64,000 nucleotides of DNA from Beaufortia kweichowensis (taxonomy: Eukaryota > Chordata > Actinopteri > Cypriniformes > Gastromyzontidae): assembly GCA_019155185.1 (NCBI GenBank), contig CM032811.1, forward strand, positions 14,368,867-14,432,866. Direction: 5' to 3'. Positions 15,098-38,961 of the stretch are shown here, piece by piece. Under the pieces are notes generated by a model. That model had not been told where the DNA came from. It ran no database searches and was given only the letters and a program-made list of their open reading frames with translations. The stretch's first letter is position 1; each line of letters starts with the position of its first letter. The translations under genes were made by a program, and so were the position numbers.

Positions 15098-15103
15098 TTT
15101 ATT
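15098..15103 (-). terminator. pxylp1: pxylp1 polyadenylation signal
   Basis: TTTATT on the plus strand is AATAAA on the coding strand, 68 bases beyond the pxylp1 stop codon. A short 3' UTR is implied. Confidence 0.55.
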
Positions 15104-15170
15104 CCTCTGGTATTATTTTTCTCTTCTCTCAACCTGCCTTTCTATCATTCACACACTTACTTTTAAGATA

Positions 15171-21048
<5,878 letters not shown>

Positions 21049-21073
<25 letters not shown>

Positions 21074-21111
21074 TGTCCTGCGATTGGTCGACACACCTGT
21101 CCGTCAGCCAT
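21049..21111 (-). promoter_or_regulatory. Upstream ORF overlapping the pxylp1 start
   Basis: An ATG at 21111-21109 opens a 20-residue frame that ends at TGA 21051-21049, overlapping the pxylp1 ATG (21073-21071) in another frame. A four-codon frame (ATGGATGGCTGA) starts four bases further upstream. The main ATG has A at -3, while the overlapping uATG has T at -3 and G at +4, so leaky scanning is plausible. The leader probably begins at an AG acceptor next to 21137. Confidence 0.5.
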
Positions 21112-21800
21112 CCATGCACAGCCTCCGTACTGTCACCTAGACATTAACAGAGAAAACAGAGAAACTTATTAGAATGACACACAAAGAGTTTATATTACAG
21201 GCACCATATCAAACTTTATTTTACTTTAACCCAAGATGCAGTTACAAGAGGGAACAAACAGGGACAAAACTAACATTCACACACAGTAACAAAACCTGCC
21301 GTCCTTTGTGGAAAGTTTTAAAGTAAAAACATGCACCAGAGAACAGCCAAAGATATAAAAATCCTACGAAGAAACCCACAAAAATACAACACGAGCCAGA
21401 CAGACAAGCAACATGTAATTTAGCTCCATGACACACCAGCAGAAACTGTTATTAACTCTAAATACAGATAACAGCTTTGCTTTTCAGTTCATTCCTACAA
21501 AGAGCTTTCTGACACCATGTAAAACACACACACACACACAGCTGATGAACTAAGCAGATGTTTAGTGTATTAAGGACAGTGTGACTACACACATCATCTG
21601 ATCTTTAACTACTGAAAATATAGACATGCATTGACATTTGCATTTGCTCCTGTGTCAATAATAATTTCCGCTGTAACTTTTGTCACTAAAACCAAACTAT
21701 AATAATCTCTCCATCACCCTGCAGTGTAACATGACAGACTAAAACTATTTAAAAATGTTGATATATATTAGTGTCATTATTATAGATAACATTTTATGAC

Positions 21801-22900
21801 AAGAAAGAGCACACATCTGTTCATCATAAACAGTTCATTGGTTACAAGCTGCAAATCTTGACATTAAACCATAAATAACTTTGCTCGATCATTTATGACC
21901 CAAATAAAAGCCAAAAACTCCGACAAAGCTAAAGATGCACATAATTTACAGCACACAAACTCTTTCCTCTGTCGTCACGACAGACGAATTATAATCAGGT
22001 TTTTGATCTGAAAAGCGCAACACGAATGTCTTATAACAGTAAGCTCAAGGAAAATCACAAGAATGGAAATGCAGTAATGAAAAGCGCGTACCCGAGCGCA
22101 ACAATGTAGCAGATCCTGCAGATCAAACAAGACGAGACCGGTAACAGAGCTCTGATCTTCCGCTCAGTGTGCTGATCTCCGTCGCGAGAAACGATAATCC
22201 ATCTGCCCGCGAGGAATGTAGGACTGATCAGATAGAGCCTCACTGTGAACCTCTCTACCCTCCTCCTACACGACACTACACAACACAACACAACACAACA
22301 CAACACTGTTGTGTGTGTGTGAGTGTTTCATTACTCCCTCTGCTGGCCATGAAGTGACATTACACATAAGAATATCATAGCAAACCGGTCTGAATGCAGT
22401 TCGTGTCATAGTTGGTCTGTCTGTCTGTACGTATGTCTGCATCTTATATTAACTGTATTGTTTCATTGTTTATCTGTCTATCGGATCTACATCTGTTTAT
22501 CTGTGTACCCCCTCCAAAAAAGAAAGAGCACACATCTGTTCATTATAAACAGTTCATTTGTTACAATCTGCAAATGACAATCTTGACATTAAACCCTAAA
22601 TAACTTTGCTCGATCATTTATGACCTAAATAAAAGCCAAAACTCCAACTCCTACACGACACTACACAACACAACACAACACTGTTGTGTGTGTGTGTGTG
22701 TGTTTCATTACTCCCTCTGCTGGTCATGAAGTGACATTACACATAAGAATATCATTGCAAAACGTGGTGGGTAATTTAAATGTAGAATTACTATCTGTCT
22801 GTCTGCAGTTCGTGTCATAGTTGGTCTGTCTGTCTGTACGTATGTCTGCATCTTATATTAACTGTATTGTTTCATTGTTTATCTGTCTATCGGATCTACA
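21801..22900. repeat. Partial tandem duplication around the pxylp1 promoter
   Basis: Three blocks occur twice in the same order. Block A is at 21801-21924 and 22519-22645 (AAGAAAGAGCACACATCTGT...). Block B is at 22262-22384 and 22646-22762 (CTCCTACACGACACTACAC...). Block C is at 22397-22491 and 22804-22900 (GCAGTTCGTGTCATAGTTGG...). In the second unit A joins B directly, so the roughly 340-bp promoter/first-exon segment lying between A and B in the first unit is absent there. Confidence 0.88.
22092..22262 (-). promoter_or_regulatory. pxylp1: pxylp1 non-coding first exon and promoter region (inferred)
   Basis: On the minus strand a CpG-containing, GC-richer patch ends in GCGCTCGG followed by a GTACGC donor at 22091. 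This is the only promoter-like sequence upstream of the pxylp1 ATG exon before the next gene. No TATA box is evident. The transcription start is not resolved. Confidence 0.5.
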
Positions 22901-23067
22901 TATTTTTATCTACCCGTCTATCTTTCTATATATCGATGCATCTATTTATTCATGTAAACCCTGAAATGAGTTCAGTAGTTATAGTGTGGACGCAACACAC
23001 ACACAGAGATATTATTAGCTATAGTCTGAAATATCCCTGTTAAATACGGTCTGGTAGATCAGAGTCC

Positions 23068-23331
23068 TACACTCTAAAAACAGATGTGTTAAAAATAACA
23101 CAAGATGTGTCTAGTTAGGGACCACACACAGATGTGTTGTCCCTAACTAGACACATCTTTGTGTTAATTTAAAAACAACACATTTTGTGTTACTTTTAAC
23201 TCAACTTGTGTTACTTTCAACTCAGCATGTGTTGTCCCTTTTATGTATTTAACACAAAATGACACATTATGTGTTAAACAGCATAACACAAAAAATGTGT
23301 TAAAAAATAACACATCCTTTTTTAGAGCGTA
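23068..23331. mobile_element. TIR element made of ACACA/TGTGT repeats with a 20-bp hairpin
   Basis: The ends TACACTCTAAAAACAGATGT and, reversed, TACGCTCTAAAAAAGGATGT are imperfect inverted repeats extending into GTGTTA. Inside, 23103-23122 (agatgtgtctagttagggac) is perfectly complementary to 23139-23158 around a 16-base loop. The rest is alternating GTGTTA / TAACAC motifs. There is no ORF. The ends and length (264 bp) fit a MITE. Confidence 0.7.
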
Positions 23332-23802
23332 ACCACGGCCTGTGAAAAAGTTTCATACATTTAAAATATTAATGTTTAGTTTGAGGTTTCATTTTAGTGT
23401 TCCTTTAGGACGTTATTGAGTTCTGTTGTAGTGTGTTGAGTTGCCTCTTTACGTCTGTGTTCTGAAGCAAAACCATAATGGTTGATCATTGATAGTCTGC
23501 AGGTCAAAGTACACATTTAGAGGAGATTGAATCACTTTAAATATAGATTTATCTGTTTGCATACACTCACACAGAGAAACTCACAATTTAAAATGTTATG
23601 CTTTCTAAAGTATCTATTATAGTCAAATACAATAAGCTCTGTGCTTTCACATGGTAGCTGAAAATATTGTTTCTAATTGTAATTGTTTAATGATTTGATA
23701 TAATCATCTATTAAATTAAAGCATCATAAAAAAACTCTACACTGCACTAGCACTGCAAAACATTGTAAACTTAGGAAAGCACCTCTTAGTACTATTGTTG
23801 CT

Positions 23803-23858
23803 GTAAGTCACTTTGGATAAAAGCATCAGCTAAATGCCTAAATGTAAATGTAAAGCGA
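23803..23858 (+). repeat. SINE 3' tail fragment
   Basis: GTAAGTCACTTTGGATAAAA then GCATCAGCTAAATGCC then TAAATGTAAATG matches the tail of the full SINE at 43452. Confidence 0.75.
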
Positions 23859-24941
23859 CTATGTATTTTGCTTAGTTGTCTGTGATTATATCTATAATAT
23901 AACATGCAAATGTGTGCATATTTAACATGAGGATACCTCATAAGCACATTATTTGAATAGGTAAAGCCCATATTGTGTCATAAGTGTCATTTTTATTAAA
24001 AAGATAGAAAAACTTTTCTAAATAGTAAAAATATTTTAAGTGGAAGGAAATAAGTAAACACTAGGTGCCGCCACTGTCCAACCAACAAAGATTAAACTCA
24101 AATAAATGAAATTTGAACAAATGAAACTGTGTCTCCAAACTGAAGCTTCATGCAAAAACTCCCATGTTAATAAATCAACAAGCTACAACATTCATCCTTA
24201 ATTCTTTAATTCTGCTTAAAATTCTTGTGTATTTGAAAAAAAACAGGCAAATCCAGAGACTGAGAAGCCTAACAAGTCTGTTCATTTGATTCATAGTCCA
24301 TTTAGTGAGCCATCTCTGGAAAAGATGCATTTCATTTGTTTTGGAAAACCAAAAGTGTGTTTTGTGAACAAAGTAAAGCTGTTTTGAATGTGACATAATT
24401 TCTGCTGTTTGCAGACAAATAAACCCGTTGAAGTCCTCTGAAGACATCACAGTGTCTTACAGCAAACAGAAGATCTTGTTGTTAAATAATATTTCGTCAT
24501 CGTTTCACTGAATCTAATTTGCAAATACTAAATTGATATTTCCTACTGACACACTAAAGCAGACAGTACAAAAATAACTAAAAATCAATTTTGTTTTGTT
24601 GGCAAGTGGTAAAACATCCACATGTGTAACAAAATATTTGATGAAACATGGATGATAAAATACATCTGCAAAAAAACTGATGATCTTCTTCACCTTATGC
24701 AAGTATATAAATGTTTCTCAAAAGTATAAAGTTTACAGCTGTGTTTCTGAACCCTCAACAAACTTCAATGGGAACTTTCAGGTTACATAAAATAAAGAAA
24801 ACTGAGCAATTAAAATGCATAATATTACATAATATATAATACATCATATTATATTCTCTTCTGTTCGGTTATTTCTATAACCACTATACATCTTTATAGT
24901 TGTCTACTACTAGATCTTTTAGACTAGATTGTCACCTAATA

Positions 24942-24993
24942 TTTGTAAATCGCTTTAAATAAAAGCATCATCTAAATGCCTAAATGTAAATGT
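24942..24993 (+). repeat. SINE 3' tail fragment
   Basis: GTAAATCGCTTTAAATAAAA then GCATCATCTAAATGCC and TAAATGTAAATG are a diverged tail of the same SINE family. Confidence 0.7.
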
Positions 24994-25079
24994 AGATCTT
25001 ATGAGTGGAGAGGGACTTAAACTGGACAATGTTGTGGACAATGAGAAATCAATAAGATTGAGATCTATTGCGTTACACG

Positions 25080-25535
25080 CGGTCATTCTTTCATTCAAGC
25101 GCTGATCATGTGAACGGGACGTGAGGGGGCGGGCTCTGCTCTCTCGACCAATAGGCGTTTTGTTATGCGTCCTCTGATTGGTCCGTAGCCCGAGTGAACT
25201 GTGACCGCGATCACGTCGCCGAAGTGTGAGTGTGTATGTGAAGGTGAACTGCGTACGGGGCAAACGTGTGTTTTCTTCTCCAATTTTAGCTTCTGATAAT
25301 CATCCACCTGAATATTGATCGGCATTAGGGATATGTGAGCAGTTTTTCACCCCGTACTCACTTTAACTGTTGTTGTGCGCGGAGCGGAAGTGAAGCGGCG
25401 CTGAGGTCGAATAGACAGTCAGTCTGTCTGTCAGTTCGTTCGTTTCACACCCACCCGCATGAGATCCACACGGACACGGACACGGACACGGACACATCTG
25501 CCCGGCCTTGAGGATCCTGGAGAGTATGAGCCGAG
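25080..25535 (+). promoter_or_regulatory. slc25a36: slc25a36 promoter and 5' UTR
   Basis: This CpG-rich patch has GGGGGCGGGC (25125), ACCAATAGG (25147) and an inverted ATTGGTCC (25177), then a GC-rich leader with GGACAC repeated in tandem at 25472-25495. There is no clear TATA box. It ends at the slc25a36 start codon. Confidence 0.7.
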
Positions 25536-32605
<7,070 letters not shown>

Positions 32606-33460
32606 ATGTTTGACCTTTCACCTGTGACCTGAGAATCATCGATGCTCATGGACAAAACAAACACAGTGTGATGTCATTTAATCTTTTATCAGGTGGTGTG
32701 TGGAACAGAAAAAAAGACTGCAGATAGCAAGTAAACCAAAACGTGGTCTACGGCATGTTTGTCCAAACTGATGTTCACTTCCTGTTTTGAGAACCAGCCA
32801 ATCAGAATGCACTTAGACCATGCAATGTCAGACCATAATCCTACAAAGAAACAATTCACAAAATCCTACATATATCTGCTTCTATAGATGTTGTACATAA
32901 TGTATAACATACTCGAACACTGTGTGCATGTGTACTTGAACGGTTCATGCAAGAAAAGTTGCCATTGTAAGACACTGTAAAGTGTGAGGTGTCATATTTG
33001 TGTGTTTATGCATTCTCTTTCTCTGTATATATGTGTGTGTGTGTGTGTGTGTATGAAGTGTGTGTTTGTTTGACCTTAAGACACAAATTTGTAAAATATA
33101 AAGAATACAATTTTCTCAGCAGAAAGATAGTAATACATAGATGGTGATAAGAATTAAAACCCTTTATATATATATATAACTATAAACTCAAATGTAGAAA
33201 AGCTGTTGCACTGTATAAGACAGAATCAGTTTGGTTTTTGGAGGACGTATTGTGTCCTCGTCACGCATGAATGTGTTCTTTTTGTTATCTTCATACAGAG
33301 ACAGACTTAAAAGTTTTGTTGTTTGTTTTTGGGAGCAGTTTGTGTGTGTCATTCACTCTTTAATGCCTTTATTCAACAGCCCAGTGTTTGTATTTTGTTT
33401 ACAGTTGGTTCATAAGTTTTCATATGACACCATAACAGCTGTTTATATGACAAAATAAAA
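32606..33460 (+). other. slc25a36: slc25a36 3' UTR
   Basis: Noncoding sequence with short TG and TA runs (33033-33052, 33166-33179) ends at an AATAAA signal at 33454-33459. Confidence 0.55.
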
Positions 33461-33747
33461 GCATTTGAGAAAGCAAGAACAACATGCAGGCTCGTCTTTT
33501 GCTTCGACTAATCAAGATGTAATACACTTCAATGTACTTCAATGCCACTGTTATATGACAAAATGCAGAAGTTTGATCTACAGGAAACTGACAGATGAAT
33601 CTCTGAAACACAGGACTGATGTGCTTTAAATCAGATGACAGGAAAAAGAAAGATTTGGGAATTTCTGTGTGATCTAGTTCTGTATTTAAATATTATTTCA
33701 AGTATTATACCATTTACTTCTCAACAATGATTTTGCCTTGATAAAAT

Positions 33748-33830
33748 ACATTACATTTACATTTAGGCATTTAGCTGACGCTTTTATCCAAAGTGACTTA
33801 TTAGGAGACAATTGTAAATGTAATATATTA
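33748..33830 (-). repeat. SINE 3' tail fragment
   Basis: CATTTACATTTAGGCATTTA then GCTGACGCTTTTATCC and AAAGTGACTTA are the reverse complement of the SINE tail at 43585-43625. A short copy of the AATGTAAAT motif follows. Confidence 0.7.
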
Positions 33831-34273
33831 TTCCATATCAGCTATAAAGTAGCACTTCTGAATGAAACACATTTTTATTTAAAATCTCAAATTGAAGTTG
33901 ATCATATATTTTTGTTATGCTGTGTTGAAACACTTTAATCAGTAGCACAACTGTACATTTGCTGAGGCGTATGCACCCCATCCCTGATCATTTTAGCAAT
34001 TTAACTTTTTCCATCAGAACTGAATTAGTACCTGTAATTAAAATTAAATGAATAAATATAATATTTAACCAATATTCTTAGGCCCTAACACATATTTGCT
34101 GGTATTTGTGGTTCATGAGGATTCTCCATATACATAAAATAATTTTTAACTCATTTAAAATTGTAAACAGTTTTAAAGTGTTTAAAAATGTCTTAAAATG
34201 ATTGATATATTAATATAACTTAATATAAGTTTCATTTAAGATTTTGGCACATGATTTTGTGTTTCATAAAAAA

Positions 34274-35065
34274 GTATAATGTGGGTCAGATAAAGTTCCC
34301 CTGTGTTTATTAAGAGAAGGTTGAGTTGGGCTTAAACCAACAACCTACAATTCATGAGTTGAGAGTACTAAACCACTAGGCCACTGGACTGTCTGTGTTT
34401 TGGGTTTTTTGTTTGTAGACTTAATTATCTAATTTATGGGGCATCCTGACACCTGAATGTACCTGTCAGATAATGTTCTCCCTGTTTTCCATAAGACAGA
34501 AAGTTCATATATGTTTCAAAATGAATTCTTCTCAATTACTTGTATAAATAAGTAGATTGTCAGACTTTTAGCCTGCTCAAGCTAAATTAGTTTGATTACT
34601 AAGAATTTAAGTGTCAGATAATGTTCTCCTGTGTTATTGTAAAAGCATAATGTGGGTCAGATAAAGTTCCACTGTGTCACTGAAAGAAAAGTTGGACTCA
34701 AACCAACAACCTTGAGAACATCAGTTAAGAGCACTAACCACTAGGCCACTGGGCTTTCTGTGCTTTTAAGGGTCTTTTGTTTGTAACTTTGTCAGTCATA
34801 TGTGGGGGGGGCGCATCCTGACACCTGAATGTACCTGTCAGATAGTGTTCCCCGTTTTCCATTAGACAGACATTAGACATTACTAAGAATATAAATGACA
34901 GATAATGTTCATCTGTATTTAATAACCTTTAAAGGCTCAACCTTTCCATCATTAGTTGAGAGCACTAACCAATAGACCAGTGAGCTTCTTGTGTTTTGGT
35001 GATTTTGGTGTTTTGGTGGTTTTGTGTTTGTGGACTTCTACATGAAAATTTGTCAGTCATAGCTG
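34274..35065 (-). repeat. Three tandem units with tRNA-like (SINE-head-like) sequence on the minus strand
   Basis: Units start near 34274, 34645 and 34880. Each has, on the minus strand, a tRNA-like stretch: roughly CAGTGGCCTAGTGGTTAG (A-box-like), then CAACTGATG-type sequence and GTTGTTGGTTTGAGTCC (B-box-like). These lie at 34324-34390, 34691-34752 and 34934-34985. Shared flanks include AATGTGGGTCAGATAAAGTT and CATCCTGACACCTGAATGTA in the first two units. The third is most diverged and lacks the B-box-like part. Confidence 0.8.
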
Positions 35066-35301
35066 GGGGAACACATCCTGTAGATATATAAATGTAGATG
35101 TAAAGATTTTACAAAAGTATTTTTTCTGTTGTCCATGTTGTCCACAATTTATACAGAAATAATCAGTAATGTTTTATACATTTGGCGATGTAATAAGTAA
35201 TTAATAACTCATTTTAATGAATGTTTTAGAGAGTCTGACAGTGATGGTCCTCTGGTGACATCTGCTGGAGACACGTGCATTTCGACAAACAGGAAGTGAA
35301 T

Positions 35302-35313
35302 GAAAACGAAACC
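35302..35313 (+). promoter_or_regulatory. ISRE-like site upstream of the TRIM gene
   Basis: GAAAACGAAACC fits the interferon-stimulated response element core GAAANNGAAAC exactly. An ETS-like AGGAAGTG lies ten bases upstream. It sits about 80 bp before the donor of the inferred non-coding first exon. Confidence 0.6.
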
Positions 35314-35329
35314 TGCTGTGCTACAGTAA

Positions 35330-35392
35330 CACAAACTCACACTGCTGAATCTTTTGAGATCCACAGTTTACCTATCCTTACAGGTAAGTGCT
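35330..35392 (+). other. Inferred non-coding first exon of the TRIM gene
   Basis: TTACAG followed by a strong GTAAGTG donor at 35393 precedes the coding exon, whose acceptor TTTGCAG ends at 35736, one base before the start codon. The 5' end of this exon is not determined. Confidence 0.45.
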
Positions 35393-35444
35393 TTACAGAA
35401 ACCCTATCTAATGAATTACTCTCGAAGTAGAAAGAAACAGACTG

Positions 35445-35660
35445 CTATTCTATACTACAAAGTATGTTGCCTCTTAAAAACGTGTATAATATATACGTAA
35501 TATATATATATATATGGACTTATGTCTGAGCTCTATCAACAGGGCTTTAGTAAAATATAAACTGATGATTCAATGTATTGTGAATCAATACATTCTGTGA
35601 GAGTTTATTTTTCAAGTTTTGACTGGAAATGTCACATCTATAATGCTGTAAAAAGACAAG
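35445..35660 (-). repeat. Diverged copy of the TGGGCAA(T/C)TC-ended element
   Basis: CTACAAAGTATGTTGCCTCT at the start, then TTTTGACTGGAAATGTCACA and TATAATGCTG, match the inverted copy at 12225-12446 in the same orientation. A TA run (35501-35514) interrupts it. It lies in the TRIM first intron. Confidence 0.6.
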
Positions 35661-35737
35661 TGTCCTACACCAATGAACATGATGTCAAATGTCTTTTTGA
35701 ACAGTACTGATTAGGAGAATCTTGATCTGTTTGCAGA

Positions 35738-38090
35738 ATGGCAGAAAGTGAATATCAGCAGCAGTTCAGCTGTCCGATCTGTTTGGATCCACTGAATGAG
35801 CCGGTGACGATTCCATGTGGCCACAGTTACTGTCTGAGCTGTATTAATGACTGCTGGAGCCAGAACGAGCAGAGACGGCCATACCGCTGTCCTCAATGCA
35901 GAGAGAGCTTCAGTCAAAGACCTCTGCTGAAGAAAAACACCCTGTTAGCTGAGATGATGGAGAAGCTGCAGAAGACGTCTCTACAAACCGTTTGCGGTTC
36001 TCAGGAGAACTCTTGTGTGGAGTGTGACGTTTGCACTACAGAGAAGAACAGGGCTGTGATGTCGTGTCTGCAGTGTTTGGCTTCTTTCTGTGAATCTCAC
36101 CTGCAGCCTCACCGTCAATCTCCTGCGTTCATGAAACACAAACTGGTCAAAGCCACAACACAAGTTCAAGAAAACCTTTGCCAAAGCCATGGAAAGCTAA
36201 TGGAGATTTACTGTCAGGATGACGGTCATTGCATTTGTTACTTGTGTATGGTTGATGATCATAAAGGCCACAGTGTGGTGTCTGTGGAGTCTGAATGGAC
36301 GAATAAAAAGGTAATAAATGATTATGATCGAGTGTTACGTTTATATGTAATATCAGTGTTTTTAATCTCAATTTTACATTTGTAGAAAGTGTTGCAAGAC
36401 ACAAAGGTGACATGCACAAAGCTGATCCAGGAGCATGAGAGAGATCAGCGAGACCTTAGTGATGCTATGAAGTCTTTTAAAGTGAGTACCAGTGTGAAAA
36501 GACCATCTGCATCTGTAACTGTTAGATAAGCAACAAATCTGCACACTTTTCTGTGTTGGATGATGGGGGAAGCCTGAGGAACAGATATCAAAATGGAGCT
36601 GAGAGTAAGATAACATGAGAACAAATGCAATAAGTCACAATTTGAATAAACAAACATGCTAGGGAAAAATGTAGGGCACTTGAAGTTCTGGAGGTCCTGA
36701 ATGAGTTAATAATTATATAGAAAAATATTCTTAATTCTTTACTTGTTTTATAGTAAATTCACACAATCTGATATTTTAGGAGGTATTTCATTTAGGCTGG
36801 TTTTGACTTCTGTCGACAGAGTTCGGCTCAAGAAGCCTTGGAGAACAGTGAGAAAGTCTTCACTGAGCTCATCAGCTTTCTTAAGAAGAAAAGCTCAGAG
36901 GTGAAAAAGCTGATCAGCGATCAGGAGAAAGCAGAAATGGATCGAGCAGAATATTGTCACAGACAGATGGATCGAGACCTAATAAAACTCAGACAAAGTG
37001 AAACAGAGATTGAAAAGCTTCTTAATACAGACGATCACGTCCATTTTCTAAAGGTGATTAAAGTCTTTTTATGACAATATGTTTGTGTGATTTTAATGCA
37101 GTGATGTGTTTTGTGCTGAATTTCTTGTGTTATTGCAGAGGTTTCAGTCTGTGTGTGACGTTCCTTTCATTCAAAACTTTTCCAGCATCACACAGCACAC
37201 TCATCTGTCATTTAATGACCTTTCAGTCACAATGTTGAAAGAGGCTTTGGAGGATGTCTGTCTGCAGGAAACTGGTAAAATATCACAAGAAGGTCTGAAC
37301 ATGTTTTTCAGTTTTATTGTTTCATTTTAAGGATAATATTTTCACAGCAAACACATGTTATATATGTCTTTCTGTGTGTCTTCACAGTCTCAAATGTTCA
37401 TATCGTACACTGTCCACAACCTAACATTCGAAGTGAATTTCTGAAATGTAAGTTTTTCATTTTGTTTCTTCAATACAAGTGCATGATTCATTAAAATTCT
37501 CTATTGCAGATTTTCTTCATTTTAATATTTATATATTATTGTCATCAGATTTCTGTCAGTTGCACCTGGATCCAAACAGCGCACACAATGAACTCATGCT
37601 GACAGATGGAAATGTGGCAGCAATTCATGTATATGCAGCTCAGGATTATCCTGACCACCCCGAGCGGTTTGAAAAATACTGCCATGTCATGTGTAAAGAG
37701 GGCTTGTGCGGTCGTTGTTACTGGGAGGTCGAGTGTCATGGAAACAACTGGTCTGTGGCAGTTTCCTATAAAGGAATCGGTCGTAAAGGAGCCGGTCATG
37801 ACTGTAGACTGGGCTTTAACAAGAAATCCTGGAGATTGGGTTATGATGGGATAAGTTACTGTTTCATACATAATAAAACAAAGGTGCATGTCCCTGCTGC
37901 CTTTAGAATAGGGCTGTATCTGGATCACAGGGAGGGAACTCTGGACTTTTACAGTGTCTCTGATACAAAGATGTACAAACTGCACAAAGTCCAGACCACT
38001 TTCACTGAACCACTTTATCCTGCATTCGGGATGGCAGATGGATCATCTGTCACAATCATAGAAAAGGGGAAAATTGAAAAAGACTTGTAA
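35738..38090 (+). CDS. TRIM-family E3 ubiquitin ligase, finTRIM-like (RING, B-boxes, coiled coil, B30.2)
   Basis: Six coding exons: 35738-36310, 36386-36481, 36820-37053, 37139-37274, 37388-37447 and 37549-38090. Phases join; 546 residues. A C3HC4 RING has C12, C15, C27, H29, C32, C35, C51 and C54. Two cysteine/histidine-rich B-box segments follow (about 90-125 and 145-185), then a helical charged coiled coil over exons 2-4 (about 190-300). The last exon is a PRY/SPRY (B30.2) domain from about 366 with LDPNSAHNELMLTDGN, YWEVEC, LYLDHREGTLDFYSV and YPAFGM. This architecture and exon plan are those of the fish-expanded finTRIM/TRIM16-like group. RING TRIMs ubiquitinate targets bound by the B30.2 domain, often in antiviral signalling. 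Reading frames are intact, so it looks functional. I cannot assign an ftr number. Confidence 0.93.
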
Positions 38091-38258
38091 TGTAGCTAGA
38101 ATGACACAGAATTGCATTAACTCTTACTGATCACTGTATAAAATATAATGTCATGCATCTAATTCTACTTCTGTTTATTTCTGGGTATCATAAGAAAACT
38201 GTTTTACTGAGAAGCCCCGACTGCTGTCTGCAAAGTTGTGGTTACAAATGTATAAAAA

Positions 38259-38264
38259 AATAAA
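38259..38264 (+). terminator. TRIM gene polyadenylation signal
   Basis: AATAAA lies 169 bases after the TRIM stop codon in an A-rich stretch, the first good signal downstream. Confidence 0.5.
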
Positions 38265-38639
38265 ATAATTGTTTTCTCACAAAGTATTCATTTTATTAAA
38301 TATTATAAGCTTTTTAGATAATGTATACATATACAATTCATATACTTTTGATATAATAATTTAAGTACTATTATCATAAAAATTATGACTTATTTATTTG
38401 TTATTAAACTTATTTTTGTAAAGGTTTACAAATCTTAACAGAATTTCATGAACCCCTGCTATCTATGTTCAGACATTTCCCACATCAACCCGGAAATAAT
38501 GTCTGGAACAGTGCTGTTTTAATGTTACCAAATCCTCTTAATATCACTAAACTTTTAGTAACAATAATGCTTTAACATTAGTTAATATTTACTACATATT
38601 TCTCAATCCAGGCGTTATTTGCGGGTTTAAATTGGGAAC

Positions 38640-38961
38640 TATCCTAAATCCGAGTGGTTCGGAACGCAGTATAAACCGTGCCTCGTCATCACCACCCACG
38701 TACCGACGTAGCCAATCAGAGCGCGCCGGTTGCTGTGACGTCTCTCACGAAATATCTCGCGGAACAAAAGCCGTGCGCGCGCTGAGCTCCTCCCCGCTGG
38801 AAGTGAACCGCAGCACACGGTTACGAGCATTTAGCGTGAAAGTTTCTTTTATTCATTTGCTGTATTTATATATTCACGCGTGTAGTGGATCGGTGTATAA
38901 CCCCAGCGTCTTGACACGCGTGTCTTTGTCTGATCGGAAGCCGTGCGGGAATCTCGCGAGA
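38640..38961 (+). promoter_or_regulatory. spsb4: CpG-rich promoter and non-coding first exon, probably of spsb4
   Basis: A CpG-rich patch carries GCCAATCAGAGCGCG (38711), TGTGACGTC (38734) and TCTCGCGGAA (38755), and ends in a GTAAGT donor at 38962. spsb4 is the only plus-strand gene downstream, and its ATG exon has an upstream acceptor, so this is likely its promoter and 5' UTR exon. Confidence 0.55.

Larger units (their letters stand above)
22263..25070. other. Intergenic region between head-to-head pxylp1 and slc25a36
   Basis: Apart from the duplication and the palindromic element, this is AT-rich sequence with two SINE tails (23803-23858 and 24942-24993) on the plus strand. No coding exon is visible. 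Confidence 0.55.
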
